From assembly GCF_022376445.1 (NCBI RefSeq), contig NW_025955345.1, positions 1-36,992 of the forward strand: a stretch of DNA of 36,992 nucleotides. The letters run 5' to 3'. Each line of letters opens with the position of its first letter. Within the stretch, counting starts at the first letter, position 1. The notes beneath the pieces are model-generated. The model saw only the letters and a list, made by a program, of their open reading frames with translations, was not told the DNA's origin and searched no databases. The translations under genes were made by a program, and so were the position numbers. This DNA is from Fomitopsis serialis (lineage: Eukaryota; Basidiomycota; Agaricomycetes; Polyporales; Fomitopsidaceae). Shown in pieces: positions 11,380-21,762 of this stretch.

Positions 11380-11830
11380 CAGCCGGAGTGCGTTTCGACC
11401 GTTGCAAACGGTAGGGCCGCCTCCGGCCGGAGTAGTCCGGGTCTACCGTTAGCAACAATGCACCGCTTGCAACAGGCCGGCCGGGCTTTTGGCCGGGGTA
11501 ATGTACCTGTTGTAAACAGTCCGGCTGGATAGGCAACGGTCCGGCCGGACCCATACAACATCACTGCAAACAGGCCGGGTGGAGGGCAGGGTTAGCACAT
11601 GCAACAGAGCGGCCGGCCGGTCCACGTTGCAAACAGAGCGGCCGGACTCAGGCCCCACCACTTCAAATGTTCCGGCCAGGATAAAATCCTTTCATTGCAA
11701 GCGGACCGGCCGGAGTGAAGTCTATCTGGTCCAGAATGGGTTGGCCAGCCTAAACAAACTGACTCCACGAACAGGCCGGCCGGGCAGGAGTTGTCCTGCT
11801 TCAAACGGTCCGGCCAGTCACAGCCCCCTG
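11380..11830. repeat. Left outer array of CCGGCCGG-centred motifs
   Basis: About ten irregular copies of a motif close to TTGCAAACRGNCCGGCCGG, spaced about 30-60 bp. The mirror array is at about 13910-14410. Outer position and regular spacing resemble the subterminal transposase-binding repeats of hAT elements, which is an inference. Confidence 0.7.
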
Positions 11831-12092
11831 GGGGCTATTGAAATACTATATGTATTATGCACCTATGGGGTATACCATCATTAGTAGATCACAGCATAAT
11901 TTTCCCATGACTTAGGGATGCCTAGTGAAGCTGCAAAACACAAAACAGCCCCACTGGCTGGCCAAATTAACTGGCCAGAGATTTCACTCACCCAGGTTTT
12001 TGCTTTACTGGCCATAAAATTAGCCAGGTTGTCCCTACAGGGCCAAATCAATAGGCCGGACATTTCAAAACATTGGCCGGGCATTTTAGTTC

Positions 12093-12290
12093 ATTGGCCG
12101 AAGCTTTTTCTCACTGGCCGAAGCTTTTTCTCACTGGCCGAAGCTTTCACTTCATTGGCCGAAGCTTTTCTTCACCGGCCGAAGCTTTGGATTGACCGGC
12201 CGAAGCTTCTACTTCACCGGCCGGCAAAAACGGCCGGTGCTCGGCAAAAACGGCCGGTGCTCGGCAAAAAATGGCCGGCCGGGCTGTTGA
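12093..12290. repeat. Left inner array of GGCCGAAGCTT motifs
   Basis: Six copies of GGCCGAAGCTT spaced about 22-29 bp from about 12096 to 12212, followed by two direct copies of a CGGCAAAAACGGCCGGTGCT word. The mirror array is at 13350-13600. Confidence 0.85.
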
Positions 12291-12419
12291 ATTACTATAT
12301 GTGGAAATGTGGTATTGTCTGGAAGCCCTTCATTCATAGAGTCTAGTATTGATTTCCTAGTGTCCAAAGGTACATAGTTAGGCCAGGATATGTGAGACAA
12401 GATTTACTCACAGGCTTCT

Positions 12420-13210
12420 TTGCAAAACATGTTATTCAACTGCTGAAGCCAATATTCTTTGCCCACACTGTTTGACTATCTAGAATATGTTATTTCAATG
12501 CATAGAGTAGATTCCCAAAAGGAATAGTCTTATTCTTCGAAGCTGAATGCAGAACATGAGATAAGGGGTAAGGTATAGTATACATGTCAAACCATGTTGA
12601 CTTCCTGCAGCCAATCTACATTCCAAACACAGTTTCACAATCTAGAATGGTTCATTTACACACAAGGAGTGAGTCGTCCAAAGGAATAGTCTTATTCACA
12701 TGAGCTGAATGTGGTACAGAGTTAAGGGGACTCGGATCATGCACAGGCCGGACCATCTCCTATGAGGATTGGCCGGCCGGACCATTACCAACAGTGGGTA
12801 GATGTTTCTGTGCCATTCTTGATTGCCAAACCTTGTGGGCAAAGCATATTGGCTTCAGGATGTGAACACAGTATAACATGTATACCCATATACCCACCCT
12901 CACCTTAACTCTGTGCTGCCTTCAGCTTGTGTGAATAAGACTATTCCTTTGGAGGACTGATTCCTTGTGGGTCAATGAACTATTCTAGATGGTAAAACAC
13001 TGTTTGGAAAGAACATTAGCTGCAGGAAGTCAACATGTATACCATACCTGTATACCCCTTATTTGTTGTCCTGCATTCAGCTTCAAAGAATAAGACTATT
13101 CCTTTTGGGGATCTACTCTATGCATTGTGATAACACATTATAGATTGTCAAACAGTGTGGGCAAAGAATATTGGCTTCAGGAATTGAATAACATGTTGTG
13201 CAAAGAAGCC
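12420..13210. repeat. AT-richer central part of the foldback with diverged modules
   Basis: A module containing GTGGGCAAAG.ATATTGGCTTCAGG occurs at about 12837 and 13158, with a more distant form at about 13010 and inverted forms at about 12440 and 12600. The modules share GAATAAGACTATTCC and CATGTATACC. The symmetry centre lies near 12800-12815. Confidence 0.65.
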
Positions 13211-13349
13211 TGTGAGTAGTAAATCTTGTCTTGCATATCCTGGCCTAACTATGTGTTCTTGAAAACTAGGAAATTGATACTAGACTCTGCGAATGAAGGG
13301 CTCCCAGACAATACCACATTTCCACATATAGTAATTCAACAGCCCGGCT

Positions 13350-13600
13350 GGTTTTGCCCACCGGCCGGCCATTTTTTGCCGAGCACCGGCTGTTTTTGCC
13401 GGCCGGTGAAGTAGAAGCTTCGGCCGGTCAATCCAAAGCTTCGGCCGGTTAAGAAAAGCTTCGGCCGGTTAAGAAAAGCTTCGGCCAATGAAGGAAAAGC
13501 TTCGGTCAATGAAGTAAAAGCTTCGGCCAATGAAGTAAAAGCTTCGGCCAGTGAATTGAAAGCTTCGGCCAATGAACTAAAATGCCCGGCCAATGGTTTG
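13350..13600. repeat. Right inner array of AAGCTTCGGCC motifs
   Basis: Eight copies of AAGCTTCGGCC, one with GGTC, from about 13416 to 13570 at about 22-26-bp spacing. They are inverted relative to the left array, which has six. The number difference shows the arms evolve separately. Confidence 0.85.
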
Positions 13601-13909
13601 AAATGTCCGGCCTATTGATTTGGCTGGTGGCAGCTTCACTAAGCCCCTTTAAAATGTGGGAACACTATGTTGGGCTCCATTAGTGATGGTCTTACATATA
13701 CAATGATTCAAATCACACTCTGTATCATAATACAATAGGCCGAAGGTTTTTGAATGCCCTCGGCCAGTGTTTTCATGGCTGGCCAGTGAGCTAACAGCTC
13801 AGGCAATGTGATAGGGCATGCACTGTGGACATATAATACATGCTACTAGTAGGCTGTTCTAAGGGAGTATGGTCTATTGTTGACTGGCCCAGCCAATATT
13901 GGGACACAA

Positions 13910-14410
13910 TACTGTTGCCCGGCCGGACCATTACCAATGGATGGTGCCACTGCCCGGCCGGACCGTTACCAGTGTGGAGTGCTAGATTATATGGCCTGGC
14001 TAGCCTGCTATCAATGTGGAAAAATGGTCCGGCCGCTCCGTTGCCAGCAAGAGATGATGCAACCCGGCCGGTCTGTTATTAGCCAGGGAGCATGTGCTCC
14101 GGCCGGCCCATTGCAACTGGTGAACTATGCACTCCGGCCGGCCCATTACAAATGAAGGATCCCATTTCCCGGCCGGTTCGTTACCATAGGAGAAAGAGTA
14201 TCCTGGTTGATCTGTTACAATTAAAACCCCTTATTGCCCGGCCGGTCCATTGCCAGCAAGACACTAAATGGCCCCCCTGTTCAGACAGAAAATAGGTGCC
14301 CTAGGGATACACCGGCCGGACCGTTTGAACTGGTTTGAGATATGCTCGGCCGGCTTGTTTGAAACCAGTCCGGCCGGCCTGTTTGCAACAAGGAAATCAC
14401 AGCTCCGGCC
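13910..14410. repeat. Right outer array of CCGGCCGG-centred motifs
   Basis: About a dozen CCGGCCGG or near-CCGGCCGG cores, each followed by a CCRTT or CTGTT word, at about 25-60-bp spacing. It mirrors the left outer array. Confidence 0.7.
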
Positions 14411-14491
14411 GGAGGCGGCTCTACCGTTTGCAACGGTCGAAATGCACTCCGGCTGTACCGTTAGTATCGAGTAGGTACCACTGAATAATGT

Positions 14492-14770
14492 GCTCACCGT
14501 GCGTTCCATAACCCTCCCGCAGATCATCCAAGAGTGCAATGCAACAGCTAAACATAGGCACTTGAATGTACGGCGCAGTCGGGATGCATCCTCGTTCATT
14601 CTCTGTCAGCAATACCAGATTCGTGGGTGAACCATACTCGCCTGCAGTTCTGGATTCGTTATGTTCATCTTGCAGTCTGGTATTCGGGGAATGGCCTCCG
14701 TTGTCCTATCGCGTCCCATCAGCAGTTGTGCATAGCGAGTTTTTACTCACGCAAGAGTAAGCAAGGTCAC
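14492..14770. repeat. 60-bp-repeat unit and left arm of a 260-bp inverted repeat
   Basis: This begins with GCTCACCGTGCGTTCC and GCAGATCATCCAA, words of the 60-bp repeat left of the foldback. From about 14510 to 14770 it matches the reverse complement of about 16795-17065. Shared stretches include TGGATGATCTGC (reverse strand), GGGGAATGG, CCGTTGTCCTATCG and CCCATCAGCAG. The pair frames the PRP8 copy B segment. Confidence 0.75.
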
Positions 14771-15354
14771 ATTGGAGTCTGGGGCAGCATTGTCCTTCTG
14801 GCCAAGGGGGCACTGGTCCTTCGCAATGACGAGGTCGCGGAACTGGGGACAGGAAACGTAGGGTTCAGAAAGCCTCATTGAGCGTCCGGTCGTCTGTGCG
14901 CGCATCAGCGCCGAATGTCTTCCTCGCCAGAAGAGTACAGGCACAGGACGACAGGTCGACACGCCCAGGCAGTGCGTCAACTGTCCGACGATTCTCGACA
15001 ACATGGCCTTGCACTCACCGTCATCGACCACAGCCTGTCTGTCCGCCTCGCCCTCTCACCGTCCTCCGCTTCGATACCAGCGACCTCACATACACAATAA
15101 CCCGACAAACGCACCCCGGGAGCCAACCATTGCTTCGACATCGCTAGGTTCAGGGAGAGCAAACAGAGAGGAGCGGCGCAGCGTCGAGCGTCGAGTGTAC
15201 AAGGAGCTATGCCGCAAGGTGGGCCGCAGAGACTGAGAGATGGACGCACGCCGGCGTTTGCGAGGGCTGATTACATAAGGTCCACGCACCCCAAGTTCTA
15301 CGAACTGAGTCCGGTCTCTACTCCGTTTGCGATGCCTAAGTCCTCAGTGTCACC
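14771..15354. other. No gene recognised
   Basis: GC-rich DNA between the inverted-repeat arm and the PRP8 upstream block. Open frames on both strands are short and resemble nothing known. Confidence 0.4.
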
Positions 15355-15660
15355 TAAGTTCGACCTGGGACGCGATCTCTGCATCCACCATGGCCACCTC
15401 CTGACTAGATTACAGTGCCACCTCCGCTGCTACCTCAAACGTCCTCGTCCATAACGTGATACCATTGCCTCGTCTGCATCCTCGCATCCCTTCGCCGCTG
15501 CTATCTATGAACGACGCAGACCGCGCCCGGCGCGCGCTCCACCGCAGACGTGCTCGGCGACCCGCCGCCGCGTGAGAGCGGCTAGCAAGTGCAGCCGCAA
15601 CATTTTGGGAGGGAGAGAGTAACATGGGCACTGACTCGGTGAGTATCTGACCATTTTTAC
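15355..15660. repeat. Duplicated block upstream of PRP8 copy B (inverted copy at 7085-7462)
   Basis: This matches the reverse complement of 7085-7462 almost throughout but has only one unit of the 21-bp minisatellite. It lies directly 5' of PRP8 copy B. Confidence 0.8.
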
Positions 15661-15689
15661 GCTGACATCTCCCAGTCCACACCCGCTTC

Positions 15690-16790
<1,101 letters not shown>

Positions 16791-16794
16791 CGAA

Positions 16795-17065
16795 GAAGTA
16801 GCAGCATTCGTCCGTTTTTCCCGTTCTCGCGTGAAAAAAGGATTTGCTATGCACGACTGCTGATGGGACACGATAGGACAACGGAGCCATTCCCCAAATA
16901 CCGGAGCACAAAGATGAACGTTACGAATGCAGACCTGCAGGCGAGTACAGTTCACCCGCGGATCTACTAATTATAACAGAATGCACGAGGACGCGTGCCG
17001 ACTTCGCCGCATATTCAAGTGTCTATTTCCAAGCTGTTACGCTGCATTCGTGGATGATCTGCAGC
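16795..17065. repeat. Right arm of the 260-bp inverted repeat
   Basis: Reverse complement of about 14510-14770, with substitutions and small gaps. It begins at the 3' end of PRP8 copy B. Confidence 0.75.
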
Positions 17066-17611
17066 ATCAGGAAAAATCAATATGTCTTTTTCCTACATAT
17101 TCAGTCATAATAGGTGCATTGAAGACAGAAAGCATGCTGAAGAGCCTAAAGACCAATTTACACAAGTCCCCCTTTCAATTCTGCAAAAGAAGTTCCACCA
17201 ATCTTGTTTAAGCATGCTTTAGTGCGATGAGGATGTGTAATGTAGCACCATTTTGCTGTACTTATTGTTGCTTTTTGTCACTGATTCTGTCTTCATGTGA
17301 CTCAAATCCATTCGCAAATATGCACCTTGTGCATTAGGCATGATCCACACGACGATGATATTGGTACAACAATGTTCAGTACTACTTATACAACATGACA
17401 ACAACACCGAGATGACAAGCCACGACTCGGAGCAACTATACATACCACTAAGACAACATTGATGGCAGAGCGACCGACTCGGACCGACCGACCGACACAC
17501 CCTTGAACGCAGTACCATATACTACACTTGATGGTCAATAGTAGAGCGAGATGATTGAATGAGCAAATGCTTCAATTCTGTAGATGACTGATTGACTTAC
17601 CATCGACCTAC
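17066..17611. other. Spacer, nothing recognised
   Basis: AT-richer DNA 3' of the second DUF6532-like gene (minus strand). It contains a small CGACTCGGACCGACCGACCG cluster near 17471 and no supported gene. Confidence 0.4.
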
Positions 17612-20600
17612 TCAGGCCCCGCCGTTCGTGGATGCTCCACTGCCACGGTCTGGAAAATGTTGAATGGGATCATGTAGGTGGCAAGTGACGACTGAACACG
17701 CACCTTCTCCAGACCCGCGGAGTTCATCGATCTCAGTCTGAACCCCTTCACCGCCTTCGCCAGAGAGTCCGGCGCCCCCTTCGTCCTCACTGTGGCCCTG
17801 TCCACCCGCTTCACCGCCCTCGCTGCCGTCAGAGTCGCGCCGTTGGTGGTTCTGTGACTTCGAAGTCGACGCGCCTGCACCGCGAGTCTTCCTCGATGGA
17901 CTGGGTGGATTCTTCGCAGCCTGCGAAGAATTCGGTGTCTTCGCGCTTTTCGATGAGCCGGACGGCTTGCCCGCGGTCTTCGATGATGCGGTGGATTTAT
18001 TGCCCTTCTTCGCGGTGCTCGACGGCGGCTTGGTCGCAGCCTTCGATGTGCCGGGCTTGTCGCTGCTGCTCTGCGCCTTTGATGCACGCAACTGGAGCAA
18101 AGGGATGAAGCTGCCCGGCTGCTCATCGCTGTCCGTCACTCCCTCGAGCGCGTTGGGGCCAGCGTTGAGACGATTGCTGTATGTGTGGTCAGTAACAATT
18201 TCCGTCTAGATTCAAAACTTACCTGATGTGCTTCCATATGAGCTCTCGCGTCTCTTCGAGGTACTCGCTGGCACTGTCTTCCAGAGTCTCTAGGATGGCC
18301 ATCGTGCCATCCCACCTATGGTTGGTGAGCTTTCACCATTTGCAATAGAACTTAAGAATTACTTACTTGGCCGCGAAAAGCTTGCCGGAGAAAAATATGG
18401 ACTGGTTGTGCGACGTTACCTCCATCAGTGCTGCCTCGATCTAGTTTACAATTGTATGAGTAGCTTAACTTAGAGCAGGAACTCACGAGGATGCGGATAC
18501 GTACCGCGTTGCATGCGAGGGCGATGAGGTTGAAGGGCATCTTGCTGAACTCATCCAGGGCCGCATTGATGTTCGCATCGCCGCGTCCTGCCAGGCCGTA
18601 GTACTGGTAGATGAGCTCAGGGATGCATTCGTTTCGGAATGGCTCCGTGGGCTCGACCTTGGTAAGCTAGGATTGCAGTGAGCTCGCTCTGACGTGTTGC
18701 ACCCTGTGTGAGCACGTACCTCTCGATCCAGCTTTTTCTTGCGATCGAAGTGGAACTCTACGCCCCCGAAGACGAAGTTCGCGATGTTGCGTGTCCCGGA
18801 ACCGTCATTCACTTCCGTTGGGTGCGTCTCGAGAAGCCAAACGACGACCTCGGTCCTTTGAGGAACTGTCAGGCTGCCAAGCTTGAAGGTCTGCTCTATC
18901 ACTTGCTTCGCCTTCCTCTTGAGCTCGTTCCGAGTCTGTGATGAGCAAGTCCAGACCTGGAAAGAATCAGAGCCTCCGACTTTCGTGAATTATAATGAGT
19001 GTGAGCTCACCACGGAGTAGGCCTTCGCTCTCAAAGCGGCTCGTTCCGAGTCCTCGTCACCATCCGAGCTCGCATCGCCATTCGCTTTCTTCTTGTCTTT
19101 CTGGGTGTGATCCGCTTCCTTCTTGTCTTTCTTCTTGTCGTCCTTCTTGTCGGCCAGCAGCCAAAACGCGGCCTTGATGTCGGCAGCATGGTTGCCAGTC
19201 CCTCGTCTGTCATAAGCGTCGCGAACACTGTCACGGATTAGTATATCCCTCCTTGGCAGCCGCTTGGACGCGACTGAAGCCTCCTTCGTCCACGCCGAGT
19301 TGAGCGCAATGCGTAGTCGCAGACAATTTTGCGCGGCCGAGACGAGAGTCCTGACTTTGGCTGGTAAGTCGGCGACCCTGGCGCGACTGCTGCTGTCTCG
19401 ACCACTGCCCGTCGACTTGGCGAGAGCCGGCTTGCTTTGCGCCCTCGTCTCAGACACGACCTGCAGATAGTCAATGCGATGCTAATCACGACCAATAAAC
19501 CAGAGAGGATACTCACTACCACATCGCCCTCGTCCTCGCCCTCATCGTCTCCGTCCTCCGACTCTTGAGACTCAGGCCCTACATCGTCGACGTCGTCCTC
19601 ATCCTCGACCTGACTCCCATCGTCGCCTGCGTCATCGTCATAAGCATCATCGCTGCCTCCGCCATCGCTGTCTTCGTCTGATTTGGGGTCATGCTCGCTC
19701 TCGACCGAGTCATCCTTGCCTGTTGCTCGGGCCTTACCCTTGTCCTGACGATGTGAAACAGAGCTATGTCTTAGCCTTCGCACAGTACGAGAAATCACTG
19801 CCTACCTTCCCACTCACCGGCAGTGCCTTCGGTTTGGCAGTACCGTGAGTGGACTTGCCACCGCCAGACTTAGGTTTTGTCGGTTTCAGCACACCGCCCT
19901 TACGACTACTGCCAGCGTTCTCCCTGGCTTCACGCCGCCCCCCGACTACACATTTGATAGCTTAGCCAATAATAATGTGGATATATGAAGTGAATTACTC
20001 AGTGTTTGTGCAACATTCTCCTCGGCGGGATCCAAGGACGTCTCGGGTCTCGCGAATTTACCGTATGCCGGCTTCGGTTTGGCTTGGTAGAAATGCAGCG
20101 GTCTAGTCAGTAATGTGTACGTACAGCAGACCATGGTTGCCACGTACGTCGAGTGGTAGTAGGCTGCTTACTAGTAGTGTCATCCTCCATCTCGACATCT
20201 TCTGGCGTGTCTTCGACTGCCTTATCCTGCTCATCGGCTTCCGCCTCGTCCTCCACCACAGCACGCTTCTTCTTTTTTGTTTTCGGTTGCTCTTCATCAC
20301 TCAATAATTCTTCTTCGGCCATTATCTTCGACGCCCTCTTCCGGACCTCTTTCAAGCAGGCCATCAGCGATAACAGTTAGGTTCATTGCAGCACAAACGA
20401 CGCTCACGAGTAGTGCGTCGCTCCTTCTCCTTCTCCTTCTCCCTTTCCTGACCCTTCTTCTTGGCGGCCACTTCTTTCGCCTTGCCCTTCGTGAATTTAC
20501 TATTTTTCATGGAGCCGCCTGCGGCCTGGGTGTTGGTCAACCTGGTCGACCTGGGCGTTTCGGAGCCTTGTTCGGTTGCAACCGATCGGGTGACGCGCTT

Positions 20601-20612
20601 CGAGTCGGGCAT
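17612..20612 (-). CDS. DUF6532-like protein, intact 12-exon gene (copy 2)
   Basis: Exons: 20612-20408, 20348-20172, 20082-19999, 19945-19818, 19744-19517, 19460-19011, 18956-18720, 18666-18505, 18440-18367, 18315-18223, 18176-17704, 17649-17612. They sum to 2349 nt, 782 residues. The layout copies the gene at 1061: basic N-terminus, AKPKPAYGK motif, acidic run (EDEDDVDDVGPESQESEDGD), CLRLRIALNSAWTKE, SQTRNELKRKAKQVIEQTF, IANFVFGGVEFHF, FSKMPFNLIALACNAIEAAL and a matching 93-nt exon. The tail is Ser/Lys-rich, then Gly/Glu-rich. Two splice choices are visible: the exon ending at 19818 may instead end at 19806 (12 nt more), and the last intron (17703-17650, 54 nt, no stop) can be kept in frame. 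Family assignment is by motif pattern; function is unknown, with a nuclear location inferred from charge. Confidence 0.8.
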
Positions 20613-20836
20613 GCCTGAATACGTAGCCAGAACACGGAGAGAGGAAAGACAGAGGATAGACTGTAGTGATATGAGAAACAAGAGACGCACCGTGGAATTT
20701 TACGTAGACGCTGCGAACTTCAACGATCGATGTGAGTGATGTTCATAGAGTCCGAGCGCTGTCAACCATGGGAAAGCGCTCATGGTATTCGCCAAAACGC
20801 GCAAGTTGAGTGAGGACGAGTGAAGCTATGTAGATA
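20613..20836. promoter_or_regulatory. Upstream region of DUF6532-like copy 2
   Basis: About 220 bp between the start of the DUF6532-like gene and the end of the oxygenase-like fragment, both on the minus strand. No clear TATA box is seen. Confidence 0.35.
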
Positions 20837-21123
20837 CTAATAAATAAAAGTGGCGTTAGTAGAGCAACCATTGCGCTCCTCCAGCCACTTAATCATTTCT
20901 CTGTCCGTGTGCAATACAATGAAAGCCCGACGACCTTTGAAGTGTGAGTTTAAATGCGTCAATTTGCACGATGGAAATATCACGAAATCGCCGTTGCGAA
21001 GAGGTAGTATGACCAGACCTGGTTCATACAACTTGAACACAAGTTCGCCTCTGTCGATCGGAACTGTTGAGATATCGCTGCATAGGTTGCTAGCGGAGAT
21101 CCCCACATGGCTCAGGTTCATGA
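20837..21123 (-). pseudogene. C-terminal piece of a 2OG-Fe(II) oxygenase-like (possibly Tet/JBP-type) protein
   Basis: The exon starts after a good branch site and acceptor (GCTAACTTCATAG, ending at 21124) and runs to the stop at 20837. It reads MNLSHVGISASN, then GELVFKLYEPGLVILPLRNG, DFVIFPSCKLTHLN and HFKGRRAFIVLHTDREM, ending in WLEERNG. The GDFVIFPS strand, the Thr-His and the following Gly-Arg-Arg hydrophobic strand fit the second half of a double-stranded beta-helix, where the distal iron-binding His and the 2-oxoglutarate-binding Arg sit. The HxD motif of the first half was not found upstream. Fungal Tet/JBP-like oxygenases of this kind are often linked to KDZ-type transposons. The link and exact subfamily are uncertain; it is probably a fragment. 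Confidence 0.5.
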
Positions 21124-21762
21124 CTATGAAGTTAGCAAAAGGGTGGCAGTGAAGTCGCGGCGCCGCGGAGTCACGTCTAGTACCCTTGACAGACCCACAT
21201 AGCCTCTTGATCGCAGTGGTGCATCCTGCCCTACCCTGCCTCCTGGACTGCGAATACGATCCTCTACCAACCTTATCGAGCACTGCGAGGCTACTAGTGT
21301 TAGACAACTCAGATCAGCAGACAGATCAGCCACGTCATAGTCGTTAAGAACCACATATTATTGTACTGAATACAACCGCCGTACAATTCAATACTACCTG
21401 GGCACTACATCAGGCTCGCGCGAGCTACATGCATGTCGATCTTCCGTACGTCCGGCACTGCTCCATGAGCTCGGGCTCAAATTGTGCTTGCGTGGTCTAA
21501 GGCGCGTAGGCTCATCGTGTGTATGCGGCGAGCTGGTCAGGGAGGCGCATCGTGAATTCTGGAACGATCGATACTCCTGCATGGGATGTTGGTGCTTGGC
21601 GGCCCAGCAATCCTCGGGAGCGATGTGGTAGGGTCATCCTCGACGTGCCTGTACGCATTGGACTGAGGCCTGTCGGGCTGCTGGTCAACGGGCCCTTGCG
21701 CACTGTGTGCTGGTTCACGTTCCGGTGGGCGCCTAGCGGGTACTCACCGAGTGGTCCTGCTT
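21124..21762. other. Junction DNA before the satellite array; no supported gene
   Basis: An open frame continues upstream of the oxygenase exon on the minus strand to 21307 but shows no similarity. The rest leads into the first degenerate satellite unit. Confidence 0.4.

Larger units (their letters stand above)
11344..14491. mobile_element. Foldback element: 3.1-kb imperfect palindrome with hAT-like CAGTGG ends
   Basis: The left terminus (ATTCAGTGG at 11350, then TAACGGTACAGCCGGAGTGC) is repeated inverted at the right terminus (ending CCACTGAAT at 14486). The inner sequence of the left arm up to about 12730 reappears inverted from about 12900 to the right end, for example AAGGAATAGTCTTATTC / GAATAAGACTATTCC and TCAACTGCTGAAGCC-type words. 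Each arm is about 1.4-1.6 kb, leaving a loop of about 170 bp. No transposase is encoded. CAGTG ends and a candidate 8-bp flanking repeat (GCTCACCG at 11336 and 14492) point to non-autonomous hAT-type mobility. The flank repeat is weak evidence because the host DNA is itself a tandem repeat containing that word. Confidence 0.8.
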
